A DNA stretch of 64,000 nucleotides from Tellurirhabdus rosea (GCF_026278345.1 NZ_CP111085.1:4746282-4810281); one strand, 5' to 3'; positions 45,646 through 54,523 are shown, numbered from the stretch's first letter. Notes: a model not told the origin generated them from the letters alone. Made by a program: numbers and translations.

Positions 45646-46314
45646 ATGAGCCATTTTTTCAATATAGACACTATTTTCTTCACCGTTCTGGGGTATCCGA
45701 TGAGCTACCTCGAATTCTTCGGGACCGTTTTTGGGGCGCTGGCCGTCTGGCTTTCCGTGCGCGCTAATGTCTGGAGCTGGCCCGCCGGGGTGGTGAGCGT
45801 CTCGCTTTTCTTTTTCATCTTTTACCAGATTCAGCTGTATCCGGATATGTTTCTGCAAATCTTCTTTCTCATCACCAACCTGATCGGCTGGTGGCGCTGG
45901 AAAAATCCGGCCCGGGGAGAGGAAGACCGGCACAACGAACTCCGCGTGACCCGGCTTTCGACGCAGCATTTTATGCTGACGGTGCTGGGCAGTCTGGTCG
46001 CGACGGTCGTGTTCGGGGCAATTGCCGGACGGTTGCACGAGTGGTTTCCGGTGCTGTTCAATAAGCCCAGTGCCTTTCCGTATCTGGATTCGTTCACGTC
46101 GGTTCTGAGCATTGTCGCCACCTATCTTCTGATTCAGAAAAAGGTCGAAACCTGGTACGTCTGGCTGGTGGTGGACGCGATCAGTGCCTACATGTATTTT
46201 GTCAAAGGCGTGAAACTGATCGGGATTGAATACGCCGTTTACTGCCTGGTGGCGCTGGTCGGCGTTTATCATTTCACGCAGGAATACCGCCGGTACTCCG
46301 GCGTTGCCGCATGA
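45646..46314 (+). CDS. pnuC: PnuC-family nicotinamide riboside transporter
   Basis: A 222-residue inner-membrane protein with about seven helices. PnuC landmarks: YLEFFGTVFGALAVWLSVRANVWSWPAGVVSVSLFFFIFYQIQLYPDMFLQIFFLITNLIGWWRW, then VLSIVATYLLIQKKVETWYVWLVVDAISAYMYFVKG. The WxWxxGxxS and tW/D substrate-site region near VWLVVDA are kept. It overlaps nadR by 4 bp; import and phosphorylation of nicotinamide riboside are thus coupled. No riboswitch was recognised upstream. Confidence 0.92.
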   Translation: MSHFFNIDTIFFTVLGYPMSYLEFFGTVFGALAVWLSVRANVWSWPAGVVSVSLFFFIFYQIQLYPDMFLQIFFLITNLIGWWRWKNPARGEEDRHNELRVTRLSTQHFMLTVLGSLVATVVFGAIAGRLHEWFPVLFNKPSAFPYLDSFTSVLSIVATYLLIQKKVETWYVWLVVDAISAYMYFVKGVKLIGIEYAVYCLVALVGVYHFTQEYRRYSGVAA

Positions 46315-46826
46315 CGACACCCTTGAAACGCATCTGCCTGTACGGCCCGGAAAGTGTCGGAAAAACAACGCTGGCGCGCCAGCTGGCCGCTCATTACCAG
46401 ACCGTGTTTGTGCCGGAAGTCGCCCGCGACCTGATTACGTCGAACGAACTGAGTCCGGCCGACTACGAACGGATTGGCTACGCGCAGAACGCCGCCATTC
46501 GGGCGGCAGAATCAGCGGCCAGTCGCGTGCTGATCTGTGATACGGATGTGATAACCACCATTCTGTACGCCGAAATCTACCTCGGGGAGGCACCGGCTGT
46601 ACTGTTTGAACTAGAAAAAGAAGTCCTTTTCGACCGGTATTTCCTGCTCGACATTGATGTGCCCTGGGTGGCCGACGGCCTGCGCGATCTGGGTCACCGG
46701 CGGCAGGAAATCTATGACCGGTTCCGGCAGGCGCTGGATACGCGGGGAATCGACTGGGTGCCCGTGCGCGGCGACTGGGCCGAGCGCTTCCAAATCGTAA
46801 CGGCGGCGATTGATGAACTTTTGTGA
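46311..46826 (+). CDS. nadR: NadR-like nicotinamide riboside kinase (AAA domain)
   Basis: A 171-residue P-loop kinase. Walker A GPESVGKTTLARQL, VPEVARDLI after it, VLICDTDVITT (Walker B-like) and YFLLDIDVPWVADGLRDLGHRRQEIYDRF match the C-terminal kinase domain of NadR. The adenylyltransferase domain of long NadR is absent. It would phosphorylate nicotinamide riboside brought in by PnuC, giving NMN for NAD salvage. Its stop codon touches the start of a hairpin that exactly fills the following gap. Confidence 0.88.
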   Translation: MTTPLKRICLYGPESVGKTTLARQLAAHYQTVFVPEVARDLITSNELSPADYERIGYAQNAAIRAAESAASRVLICDTDVITTILYAEIYLGEAPAVLFELEKEVLFDRYFLLDIDVPWVADGLRDLGHRRQEIYDRFRQALDTRGIDWVPVRGDWAERFQIVTAAIDELL

Positions 46827-46920
46827 AAGGGTTTCGCGCAGATGCACGCTGATTGTCACCGCAGATAGTCGCAGAACGAATCTGCGCTAAAAATCAGCGT
46901 GCATCTGCGCGAAACCCTTT
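46826..46920. repeat. Inverted repeat filling a convergent gap
   Basis: Perfect 29-bp arms 46826-46854 and 46892-46920 with words TTTCGCGCAGATGCACGCTG. The element starts at the last base of the nadR stop and ends one base before the stop of the exonuclease gene. Interior CGCAGAT words echo the repeat at 6239-6332. Confidence 0.95.
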
Positions 46921-47535
46921 TCAGACCAGTTGAAACCCGTCGCCCAGCCGGAACACTTCCTTCAGGCATTTGGCCGTCAGAATCGCATCCTCCAGCGCAT
47001 TGTGGAACTCGTCTTCGCGCTCCAGGCCGAAATAGGCCGATATAGCTTTCAGACTCAGTCCTTTCGGCGTGTTTTTGCCGTTCTTCCGCAGCACCCGGAA
47101 AACAAAATAGGCCAGCGTGTGCAGGTCCACGAGCGTGCGGGAGTACGGCCACTTCATTTTTTCCAGGCGGTAAGCTTCTTTCAGGAAGTTGATGTCGTTC
47201 ATCACACTCTGGCCGCAGATGATGACGTCGCGGAGGTACGGAGTTTTGTCCAGTTGCCCGGCGGGCACCCGGATGTTGAGCTTTTCCAGAATCCAGTTTT
47301 CCAGTTCCGGCAACACGTCGTAGATCATGGGCGCGTCTTCCAGATCGGCGAGCGACAGGTTGTGAATCTTTTCGGAATGGCTGGAAAAGGCGTCTTCATT
47401 CTCGGGATACACATTCGTCAGGTATTGACCCAACTCTTTCCAGCGGTCATCAAATAGAACGGCCCCGATTTGGATAATTTCGTTATAGTCCGGCTCCGGA
47501 CCGGTCATTTCGAGATCAAGTACTAAAAAAGGCAT
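46921..47535 (-). CDS. DnaQ-like 3'-5' exonuclease
   Basis: A 204-residue DEDDh exonuclease. ExoI FLVLDLEMTGPEPDYNEIIQIGAVLFDD (Asp/Glu pair), ExoII region DVIICGQSVMNDINFLKEAY, and ExoIII EDEFHNALEDAILTAKCLKEVF (HxAxxD) are all present. It may proofread, trim RNA (oligoribonuclease-like) or act in repair; the sequence does not decide. It is divergent from the gene-free region that follows and convergent with nadR. Confidence 0.9.
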   Translation of the reverse strand: MPFLVLDLEMTGPEPDYNEIIQIGAVLFDDRWKELGQYLTNVYPENEDAFSSHSEKIHNLSLADLEDAPMIYDVLPELENWILEKLNIRVPAGQLDKTPYLRDVIICGQSVMNDINFLKEAYRLEKMKWPYSRTLVDLHTLAYFVFRVLRKNGKNTPKGLSLKAISAYFGLEREDEFHNALEDAILTAKCLKEVFRLGDGFQLV

Positions 47536-47572
47536 TTAGCTGGTCGTGTTTGATTTTTTTAATCGAATACTG

Positions 47573-47815
47573 TATGCTTTTGAAAGTCAATATGTTAAGA
47601 GTAGTCGTTGCGTGACGAAACCCAACCGTAATCCCTTTCCCTTTCGAAAAGGCAAAGCTACAGATTAAACGAGCTTCGCTACCAGCGTTGAAAGAGGATA
47701 ATTTTTATGAAAAATAATGCATTAATTTTTCAAGGCCCGAACAAATCAACCGCTTGCCGGGTTTTATAGGTGTTCATTTACTTCAAGGCCCCGGCAATAC
47801 GTCCGGGGCTTTTGT
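47573..47815 (+). ncRNA. Candidate noncoding RNA ending in an orphan terminator
   Basis: No gene fits this stretch, yet the + strand ends in a terminator (GCCCCGG/CCGGGGC, 47786-47807, then TTTTGTGTTT) with no + strand gene upstream. TTTG 47549-47552 and TATGCTTTTG at 47573-47582 resemble a promoter with a 20-nt spacer. The last 110 nt (about 47710-47812) resemble the two tandem units at 55629-55983. A 20-codon frame beginning MKNNALIFQGPN (ATG 47708) is also possible. Confidence 0.35.
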
Positions 47816-47820
47816 GTTTG

Positions 47821-47996
47821 GAGAGAAAAAAGAAAAGAGAGAAAAGAAAAAGGACAAGAGACACAAGACAAGAGACAAAGGACTCGGGGCGGTCGTTACT
47901 TCTCGGTCTACACCTCCTTTCGTCCTGTTCTGTGTCTATTGTCTCTTGTCTATCCTCTCTTGTCTTCTCTCTAACTTCTTTTATCTCTCCTCAAAT
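47821..47996. repeat. Imperfect purine/pyrimidine inverted repeat
   Basis: The left arm is purine-rich with GAGAAAAGA and ACAAGAGACA words; the right arm is the pyrimidine-rich counterpart (TGTCTCTTGTC, TTCTCTC). It runs into the stop codon of tenA at 47991. Same layout as the other word-type hairpins but more divergent. Confidence 0.7.
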
Positions 47997-48644
47997 CCCC
48001 CACCCCCTAAGCTCATACGCATCGTTCCAGAACAGCCATTCCAGTTGGGATGATTTGACGAAGGCGTCTGTCATAAGCTGGCGCGTGGCGGGGCCGCTTT
48101 CGACCGCCAGCCGTTCCGTGATGGCCAGCATCTGCTGCACGGCGAGGTCGAATTCGGTGCCCGCATAGGTGTCGATCCAGCTCCGGTAGGGATGATTCGC
48201 CAAATCCGCTTTTCCGTAAATGTGCTTGCCCACTTCCCGGTAAATCCAGAAACAGGGCAGAACCGCCGCCGCGCCGACAGCCAGCGCTTGGATGGCCGTG
48301 GTAGCCAGCAGAAAGTTGGTATACGCAAAGCAGGCGGGCATTTTACGGCTTTCCGGCGGGATGGCAAACTGCGTAAAATAGTGCGCGTGCAGCGCCCGCT
48401 CGACCCGAATGGCGTTTTCGGCAAAGACCTGAAACTGCAAGACATCGTCCGCCGATTCCGCCTTGACCGACAATTGCGCCAGTGCCCGGCTGAAGTCGAG
48501 GAGATAAAGAGCGTCCTGCCCGATGTAATACTGAAAATTAGCCAGCGGCAGGGTGCCGGTCGTCAGCTCCCGGACGAATCCGTGTTCCAGAATGGCGTCG
48601 TAAATGGGCGAAATCTGCCGCCAGAACTGCGTGGTGTACTGCAT
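47991..48644 (-). CDS. tenA: Thiaminase II / aminopyrimidine aminohydrolase TenA
   Basis: A 217-residue helical enzyme that salvages thiamine breakdown products by hydrolysing aminopyrimidines to HMP. It shows FWRQISPIYDAILEHGFVRELTTGTLPLANFQYYIGQDALYL, the nucleophile Cys in AVLPCFWIYREVG, SWIDTYAGTEFD and the terminal SSQLEWLFWNDAY with the catalytic Glu. ATG 48644 was preferred; 48671 would overlap thiD by 17 bp. It is the last gene of the thi operon; HMP made by TenA is the substrate of ThiD, the preceding gene. Confidence 0.9.
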   Translation of the reverse strand: MQYTTQFWRQISPIYDAILEHGFVRELTTGTLPLANFQYYIGQDALYLLDFSRALAQLSVKAESADDVLQFQVFAENAIRVERALHAHYFTQFAIPPESRKMPACFAYTNFLLATTAIQALAVGAAAVLPCFWIYREVGKHIYGKADLANHPYRSWIDTYAGTEFDLAVQQMLAITERLAVESGPATRQLMTDAFVKSSQLEWLFWNDAYELRGWGI

Positions 48645-48654
48645 ACGTTCAGGG

Positions 48655-49461
48655 TTATTTCCAGAATTCATAAAAATGGTGAACGGGCCCGTGTCCGTTG
48701 CCGAGCCGGTAGTCGGCTCCCGCCTGCAGGGCTCCGGTCAGGTAGTCCTTGGCGGCGCTGACCGCTTCGGCAACGGCCAGCCCTTTGGCCAGTCCGGCGG
48801 CAATGGCCGAGGAAAGCGTACAGCCCGTTCCGTGGGAGTTGGCCGTCTGGATGCGGGTCGTTTCGAAAACCCGCTGCTCGCCCGAAGGCAGCCGGAGCAG
48901 ATCGGGGCTTTGGGCGGCGTCCAGGTGTCCGCCTTTGATCAGCACCGCGCCGGGGCAGTACTGCGCCAGTTCCTCCGAGGCCTGTTCCATCGCGAGCCAG
49001 GTTTCGACCGGGTGGCCGAGCAGCACTTCCGTCTCCGGCAGATTGGGCGTGATGACCGTCGCCAGCGGCAGCAGCGTGGATTTCAGGGCCGCTACGGCTT
49101 CGTCCTGCAAAAGCTTATCGCCGCTTTTGGCAACCATCACCGGGTCCAGCACGATGTTGGTCGCGTCGAACTCCTGAAGCACGGACGCGACCGTAACGAT
49201 CACATCCGGCGAGTGCAGCATCCCGATTTTGATGGCATCTGCCCCGATATCGCTCAGCACCGCCCGCATCTGTTCGGCAATGAAAGCCGGCGGCACGGAC
49301 TGGATGGCCGTTACCGCCCGCGTGTTCTGGGCCGTCAGGGCCGTGATGACCGACATGCCGAAGCAGCCGAGGGCCGAGAAGGTTTTCAGATCGGCCTGAA
49401 TACCAGCCCCGCCGCCGCTGTCGGACCCGGCAATGGTTAAGGTTCGTGCGTACGTTTTCAT
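48655..49461 (-). CDS. thiD: Hydroxymethylpyrimidine/phosphomethylpyrimidine kinase ThiD
   Basis: A 268-residue ribokinase-fold kinase that phosphorylates HMP twice to HMP-PP. Family blocks: LTIAGSDSGGGAGIQADLKTFSALGCFGMSVITALTAQNT at the start, DAIKIGMLHSPDVI, VLDPVMVAKSGDKLL, TPNLPETEVLLG and the anion-hole/catalytic TANSHGTGCTLSSAIAAGLAKG. Start at ATG 49459-49461, overlapping thiE by 4 bp. It supplies one half of thiamine phosphate. Confidence 0.95.
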   Translation of the reverse strand: MKTYARTLTIAGSDSGGGAGIQADLKTFSALGCFGMSVITALTAQNTRAVTAIQSVPPAFIAEQMRAVLSDIGADAIKIGMLHSPDVIVTVASVLQEFDATNIVLDPVMVAKSGDKLLQDEAVAALKSTLLPLATVITPNLPETEVLLGHPVETWLAMEQASEELAQYCPGAVLIKGGHLDAAQSPDLLRLPSGEQRVFETTRIQTANSHGTGCTLSSAIAAGLAKGLAVAEAVSAAKDYLTGALQAGADYRLGNGHGPVHHFYEFWK

Positions 49462-50105
49462 AAACCTGCTTCGAGTTTTTGAATGAGTTCCCGGGTCGCT
49501 TCGTAGGGCGAAACCTGTCCGCAAATGGCCGATACCACCGCCGCACCGCTGACGCCCGTCTGCATGACCTCCCGGATATTACCCGCGCCGATGCCGCCAA
49601 TGGCAAACGTAGCCAGGTTGGTCCGGCCGCAGATGGTTTGCAGGCCCGCCGGTCCCAGCAGACTCGACGTATCGGTTTTGGTGCCGGTCGGGTAGATGGT
49701 GGCAATGCCGAGGTAATCCACGTCCAGATGGCAGGCCGCTTCGGCTTCGCTCAGGTTGTTGACCGAGAGGCCGATGATTTTGTCCGGTCCCAGCAGCTTT
49801 CGGGCGAGTGCATACGGCATGTCGTCCTGCCCGATGTGTACACCGTCGGCCCCGATCGCCAGCGCCACGTCGATCCGGTCGTTGATGAGAAGCCGCGCGC
49901 CGTAGGGCCGCGTAATGGCCTGAATGGCCAGTCCCAGTTCGACAAAGGCTTGGGTCGAAAGGGCCTTTTCCCGTAACTGAACCCAGCGAACTCCGGCGCG
50001 GCAGGCTTCTTCGACTACGAAGGCCAGCGAGTGCCCGGCCTGTCGGCTGATGTGGCTGTCGGTGACGAGGTAAAGCCGGTCGCCGGGCGTTGAAAAATGG
50101 ATCAT
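49458..50105 (-). CDS. thiE: Thiamine-phosphate synthase ThiE
   Basis: A 215-residue TIM-barrel enzyme joining HMP-PP and thiazole phosphate to thiamine monophosphate. It shows YLVTDSHISRQ, GVRWVQLREKALSTQAFVELG, LLINDRIDVALAIGADGVHIGQDDMP (diphosphate site), LGIATIYPTGTKTD and FAIGGIGAGNIREVMQTGVSGAAVVSAI. It overlaps thiM and thiD by 4 bp each, so translation is coupled through the operon. Confidence 0.95.
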   Translation of the reverse strand: MIHFSTPGDRLYLVTDSHISRQAGHSLAFVVEEACRAGVRWVQLREKALSTQAFVELGLAIQAITRPYGARLLINDRIDVALAIGADGVHIGQDDMPYALARKLLGPDKIIGLSVNNLSEAEAACHLDVDYLGIATIYPTGTKTDTSSLLGPAGLQTICGRTNLATFAIGGIGAGNIREVMQTGVSGAAVVSAICGQVSPYEATRELIQKLEAGL

Positions 50106-50908
50106 AACCGCCGGGTGTCGAGGTTGTCATCTACCGCCGTGGGCGTCAGTTCGTACAGGGCATTCAGGAAATTGACCTGAAGGCTGCCCGGGGCGGCGTG
50201 AACGCGGGCGGCCAGTTCGCCGCAGATGCCCATCACGGCCATGGCGTGCCAGGCGGCCCGGAACTGATCGGCGTTGATGGCGGCGAAGGCCCCGATGAGG
50301 GCGGTGGCGGTGCAGCCCATGCCCGTCACTTTGGTCATGAGCGGGTGGCCGTTGGACACGACCGCCGTTTCGTCGCCCCGGATGATGTAGTCGTCGGCCC
50401 CGCTGATGACCACCACGCAGCCCAGTTCGCGGCTGAGGCGGCGTCCGCTGTCAACGGCCGAATCGGAGCCCTGCGTGCTGTCGACGCCTTTTGTCTGGGC
50501 ATCCAGTCCGGCGAGCGCCATGATTTCGGAGGCGTTGCCGCGGATGATGTCCGGCGCGGCCAGGGCGAGCAGTTCGCGGCTGGTTTCGTTGCGGAAGGGC
50601 GTAGCACCCACGCCTACGGGGTCGAACACAATGGGTTTGCCGAGGTCTTTGGCCCGCCGCATGGCCCGGCGCATCCCGGCCACAAAATTGGCGTCGAGCG
50701 TGCCGATGTTAACTACCAGGGCGCTGGCGAGGCTGACAAAATCTTCGACTTCTTCGGCCGCATGCACCATCGCGGGAGAGGCCCCCAGCGCCAGCAGCGC
50801 ATTGGCCGTGTTGTTCATCACGACGAAATTGGTAATGTTCTGAACCAGCGGAGCCTGCGCCCGAATCTGTTCGACATCATTCCAGAGAGCTTGGGAAACA
50901 GAAGACAT
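50102..50908 (-). CDS. thiM: Hydroxyethylthiazole kinase ThiM
   Basis: A 268-residue kinase salvaging thiazole alcohol to its phosphate. It shows PLVQNITNFVVMNNTANALLALGASPAMVHA, VVNIGTLDANF, PIVFDPVGVGATPFR, IIRGNASEIMALAG, VVVISGADDYI and VTGMGCTATALIGAFAA (active-site Cys). It is the first thi gene behind the TPP riboswitch, 73 nt downstream of it, and overlaps thiE by 4 bp. The gene set thiM-thiE-thiD-tenA describes salvage rather than de novo thiamine synthesis. Confidence 0.95.
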   Translation of the reverse strand: MSSVSQALWNDVEQIRAQAPLVQNITNFVVMNNTANALLALGASPAMVHAAEEVEDFVSLASALVVNIGTLDANFVAGMRRAMRRAKDLGKPIVFDPVGVGATPFRNETSRELLALAAPDIIRGNASEIMALAGLDAQTKGVDSTQGSDSAVDSGRRLSRELGCVVVISGADDYIIRGDETAVVSNGHPLMTKVTGMGCTATALIGAFAAINADQFRAAWHAMAVMGICGELAARVHAAPGSLQVNFLNALYELTPTAVDDNLDTRRL

Positions 50909-50980
50909 GTTGCTGTGAAACTAAAGGTACAGCAACTTCAGGGGGAGAGAACGCGGCGCAACAGCGCATGAAAAGCCTTC

Positions 50981-51064
50981 ACTTTTCCCTACGGCAGTAC
51001 AAACTGCATCAGGTTCTGAGGGTATGATCTCAGTCAGACCAACTGGTGCTGACACCCCTAAAGT
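50981..51064 (-). promoter_or_regulatory. TPP riboswitch (THI element)
   Basis: On the minus strand, all conserved parts are in order: P1 ACTTT (51064-51060) pairing with AAAGT at 50985-50981, GGGGTG, CTGAGATCATACCC (pyrimidine-binding CUGAGA), GAACCTGATGCAGTTTG and the 3' CCGTAGGGAA. It lies 73 nt before thiM and 57 nt after rpiB. TPP binding should reduce expression of the thi genes. Confidence 0.95.
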
Positions 51065-51121
51065 TGTGCGGCAAAGGTAGCGCGCCCGGACGTAGGAAGA
51101 AAGCGCCGGGCGCGGGAAATC

Positions 51122-51553
51122 TTAGTCTTCGTCCAGCATGGCAATCCGGGCCGTGTGCCGACCGCCTTCAAACGGCGTGTTCAGCCAAAGCTTTACCATT
51201 TCGAGGGACATGTTGTAGGACACCATCCGCTGCCCGATGGAAATCATGTTGGCGTCGTTGTGCTGGCGGGCGAGTTTGGCCGTTTCCTTATTCCAGACCA
51301 CCGCGCAGCGGATTCCCTTGAACCGGTTGGCCATCATCGCCTCGCCGTTGCCCGAGCCGCCCAGAACGATGCCGCGCTCGGCTTCGCCCCTGAGTACGGC
51401 CTCGGCCACGGGGCGGATAAAGCGGGGGTAATCCACGGGAGTTTCGGAGTCTGTGCCGTAATCAAGGATTTCGTGGCCCAGTTCTTCGAGCATGGTTTTG
51501 ATGGTTTCTTTATGCCGAAAGCCGGCGTGGTCGGAGCCAATGGCTATTTTCAT
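51122..51553 (-). CDS. rpiB: Ribose-5-phosphate isomerase B
   Basis: A 143-residue RpiB/LacAB-type isomerase interconverting ribose-5-P and ribulose-5-P. The start at 51553 (MKIAIGSDHAGFRHK) is the family start; the longer frame to 51628 is not conserved. It shows DYGTDSETPVDYPRF, GIVLGGSGNGEAMMANRFKGIRCAVVWN (catalytic region; Ser replaces the usual Cys after GG, as in several RpiBs) and HNDANMISIGQRM. It is divergent from zwf, another pentose-phosphate gene, and upstream of the TPP riboswitch. Confidence 0.93.
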   Translation of the reverse strand: MKIAIGSDHAGFRHKETIKTMLEELGHEILDYGTDSETPVDYPRFIRPVAEAVLRGEAERGIVLGGSGNGEAMMANRFKGIRCAVVWNKETAKLARQHNDANMISIGQRMVSYNMSLEMVKLWLNTPFEGGRHTARIAMLDED

Positions 51554-51663
51554 GCGGGTAGAGTTGATTCCTGTTGTTAAAACACTCATTTTGGACAAAA
51601 ATAGCAATGTACCTCGGGTAATCTTCAAAAATCAACAAACGGGCTAACGCCTGTCGGTACAGC

Positions 51664-53145
51664 ATGACTCCTACGCTCCTTTTCATCTTCGGTGGCAGTG
51701 GCGACCTGAACTTCCGCAAACTCACCCCCGCGCTTTACAACCTGTTTATTGACCACTACCTGCCGGAAAAATTCGCCGTCGTCGGGCTGGGCCGAAGTCC
51801 GTACAGCGACGAGTCGTTTCGCGAACGGCTGCTAGAAGGCGTCCGGGAGTTTTCGCGCCGGAAAGACGATGCACCCTGGGCCGACTTTGCGCCGCTGGTG
51901 TCGTATCTGCCGCTGGACGCCGGGAAAAGCGAAGATTTCGGCCTGATCGCCGACTTTGTCAACCGCCGGGAAAAGGAGTGGGGCGGCTCCGCCAACGTGG
52001 TGTTTTACCTGGCCGTAGCGCCCCAGCTGGTGCCGGGAATCGCGCAGAATCTGGGCAAACTGCCCCTGTGCGGCAACAAAGCCCGCGTGCGGATTGTGGT
52101 CGAAAAGCCCTTCGGGCACAATCTGGCGAGCGCCCGCGAACTCAACGGGCTGCTGGGCGGGCTGTTTGCCGAAGAACAGATTTACCGCATCGATCATTAT
52201 CTGGGCAAGGAAACCGTCCAGAACATTCTGGCGCTCCGCTTCGCCAACGCCCTGTTTGAGCCGATCTGGAACCGGCACTACATTGATTACGTGCAGATAA
52301 CGGCGGCCGAAACGGTGGGTCTGGAAGGGCGCGGTGGCTACTACGAAAAATCCGGGGCCCTGCGCGACATGGTGCAGAACCACCTCCTCCAACTGCTCTG
52401 CATGGTGGCTATGGAAGCGCCGGTTTCGTTCGACGCCAACGAAATCCGTAACAAAAAGGTGGACGTGCTGAACGCCATCCGCCGGTTCGATGCCGAGGCG
52501 GTGCGCGACAATGCCGTCCGGGGGCAGTACGACGAAGGAACGGCCGGCGGCAAGGCCATCCCCGCTTACCGCAAAGAAGAGGGTGTTAATCCGAATTCTG
52601 CGACCGAAACCTTCGCCGCCGTGAAGTTTTTTGTCGACAACTGGCGGTGGCAGGGCGTCCCGTTCTACGTCCGGACCGGGAAGCTTTTGCAGAAAAAGAC
52701 GACGGTCATTACCATCCAGTTCAAGGCCGCGCCGCACTACGCCTTTCCCGAAGAAGCCGCCGAAACCTGGCGACCCAACCGGCTGATCATCAGCATTCAG
52801 CCCGAAATGGATATCCGGCTGCGTTTTCAGGCCAAGCGGCCGGGGCAAACGATGCTGCTCAACCCAGTGGACATGGTGTTTTCCTACAAAGACGCCTTCG
52901 ATGGGCAGGAGCCGGAAGCCTACGAAACCCTGCTGCTGGACGTAATGGCCGGCGACGCCACCCTGTTCATGCGCGCCGATCAAGTAGAGGCCGCCTGGCG
53001 GGTAGTGACGCCGATTCTGGAAAGCTGGGAGTCGCGGCAGCCGGTGGACTTTCCGAATTATACGCCGGGCTCCTGGGGTCCGGAAGACGCCGAAGCCCTG
53101 ATCGCCCGCGACGGCCATCACTGGGTGACGCTGCCCAAACGATAA
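51664..53145 (+). CDS. zwf: Glucose-6-phosphate 1-dehydrogenase
   Basis: A 493-residue cytoplasmic enzyme for the first oxidative pentose-phosphate step. It shows the coenzyme motif FGGSGDLNFRKLTPALYNL, VVEKPFGHNLASARELN, the active-site signature IYRIDHYLGKETVQNIL and FYVRTGKLLQKK. The C-terminal beta domain is complete (PNYTPGSWGPEDAEALIARDGHHW). It is divergent from rpiB. A short perfect hairpin directly follows the stop. Confidence 0.96.
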   Translation: MTPTLLFIFGGSGDLNFRKLTPALYNLFIDHYLPEKFAVVGLGRSPYSDESFRERLLEGVREFSRRKDDAPWADFAPLVSYLPLDAGKSEDFGLIADFVNRREKEWGGSANVVFYLAVAPQLVPGIAQNLGKLPLCGNKARVRIVVEKPFGHNLASARELNGLLGGLFAEEQIYRIDHYLGKETVQNILALRFANALFEPIWNRHYIDYVQITAAETVGLEGRGGYYEKSGALRDMVQNHLLQLLCMVAMEAPVSFDANEIRNKKVDVLNAIRRFDAEAVRDNAVRGQYDEGTAGGKAIPAYRKEEGVNPNSATETFAAVKFFVDNWRWQGVPFYVRTGKLLQKKTTVITIQFKAAPHYAFPEEAAETWRPNRLIISIQPEMDIRLRFQAKRPGQTMLLNPVDMVFSYKDAFDGQEPEAYETLLLDVMAGDATLFMRADQVEAAWRVVTPILESWESRQPVDFPNYTPGSWGPEDAEALIARDGHHWVTLPKR

Positions 53146-53182
53146 AACAAATACCATATCTCCGAGATATGGTATTTGTTTT
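53144..53182. terminator. Hairpin terminator after zwf
   Basis: A perfect 18-bp stem (53144-53161 and 53165-53182, AAAACAAATACCATATCT with CCG loop) that begins at the zwf stop codon and ends in TTTT. A/T-rich, possibly bidirectional. Confidence 0.8.
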
Positions 53183-53278
53183 ATAAGGACCGTTGCCTCG
53201 AAAAAAGTGGCGTTTTTGCCGGTTGGGGTGGTTGTGAAGAAAGCCCGGAAGGTCAGCCGGAGCAATCCTTCATATCCA

Positions 53279-54523
53279 ATGGATTATCTTCTTTTTTTGA
53301 TAGTGCTGGGTATCGCCATTCTCGGCGTTGCCTGGCTTCCTTCCCTGCTTGCCAAGTATCCGCTCTCGTATCCGGTCATCTTTGTCAGCATCGGATACCT
53401 GCTCTACAAACTGCCGCTGGGTCTGCCCAATCCGCACCCGCTGCTGCACCGGCCGCTGGCGACCCACCTCACCGAAATTTGTGTCATCATTGCCCTGACC
53501 AGCACCGGCCTGAAGATCGACCAGAACTTTTCGCTGAAAACCTGGCGGACTCCGTTGCTGCTGGCGACGGTCGGCATGCTGATCACCGTTTCGGCGATGG
53601 CGTTTACCGGCTGGGCGCTGGTAGGACTGGTGCCCGCGGCGGCGGTGCTGCTTGGCGGGGCGCTGGCGCCTACAGACCCGGTGCTGGCAGGCGACGTGCA
53701 GGTGGGCGACCCCGGCGAAGGAGAAGAAGACGCCGTCCGGTTTGCCCTGACGGCCGAAGCGGGTATGAACGACGGGCTGGCCTTTCCGTTCATCCACCTG
53801 GCGCTCGCCCTCACCGGGCTGGTGACGGCTCCGCTGCTCGATACGGTGGTGCACTGGGTCTGGATGGATGTGCTGTACCGCGTGGCCGTCGGGCTGCTGG
53901 CGGGCTGGCTGTCGGGGCGGTTGCTGACGTACCTCATTTTCGGATTGCCCAAACGGATCAGCATCAAGTCTTCGGCCTACGGGTTTGTCGCGCTGGCCGT
54001 GACGTTCATCACCTACAGCCTGACGGAACTGGCGCACGGCTACGGGTTTCTGGCCGTGTTTGTAGCGGCCGTCGCGATCCGGCATTACGAGGATACCCAC
54101 GAATTTCACCACCACATGCACGACTTCTCGGACCAGATCGAACGGCTGCTGATTGTGGTCATTCTGATTCTGTTCGGTGGGGCGCTGGCCAACGGACTGC
54201 TGGACACCCTCAGCTGGCAGGGCGCCGTGACGGGGCTGCTGCTGCTGTTCGTGATCCGGCCGCTGGGTTGCTACCTAACTTTGCTGGGCGTAAAGCGGAT
54301 GTACCGCGACGAGCGATGGGTCATTTCCACCTTCGGCATCCGGGGAATCGGGTCGTTTTTTTACCTGGCCTACGGCATCGAAAATGGCTATTTCGCCGAA
54401 GGGGAGGAACTGTGGGCCATCGCCGGCTTTGTGGTCCTGACCTCGGTTTTTCTGCACGGAACCCTGGCGACGCCCGTCATGAAGTGGCTTGACCGGCGGC
54501 ACCAGCGCCTGGAGAAGCAGTAA
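53279..54523 (+). CDS. Cation:proton antiporter (CPA family)
   Basis: A 414-residue inner-membrane antiporter with about 12 helices. The start was placed at 53279 (MDYLLFLIVLGIAILGVAWLP); the frame open from 53207 adds 24 residues that are not membrane-like. The ion-path motif AVLLGGALAPTDPVLAGDVQVG and RFALTAEAGMNDGLAFPFIHLAL mark sodium/hydrogen-exchanger-like proteins. HHHMHDF near residue 280 is a His-rich loop. There is no regulatory RCK domain. Likely Na+ or K+ for H+ exchange. Confidence 0.88.
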   Translation: MDYLLFLIVLGIAILGVAWLPSLLAKYPLSYPVIFVSIGYLLYKLPLGLPNPHPLLHRPLATHLTEICVIIALTSTGLKIDQNFSLKTWRTPLLLATVGMLITVSAMAFTGWALVGLVPAAAVLLGGALAPTDPVLAGDVQVGDPGEGEEDAVRFALTAEAGMNDGLAFPFIHLALALTGLVTAPLLDTVVHWVWMDVLYRVAVGLLAGWLSGRLLTYLIFGLPKRISIKSSAYGFVALAVTFITYSLTELAHGYGFLAVFVAAVAIRHYEDTHEFHHHMHDFSDQIERLLIVVILILFGGALANGLLDTLSWQGAVTGLLLLFVIRPLGCYLTLLGVKRMYRDERWVISTFGIRGIGSFFYLAYGIENGYFAEGEELWAIAGFVVLTSVFLHGTLATPVMKWLDRRHQRLEKQ

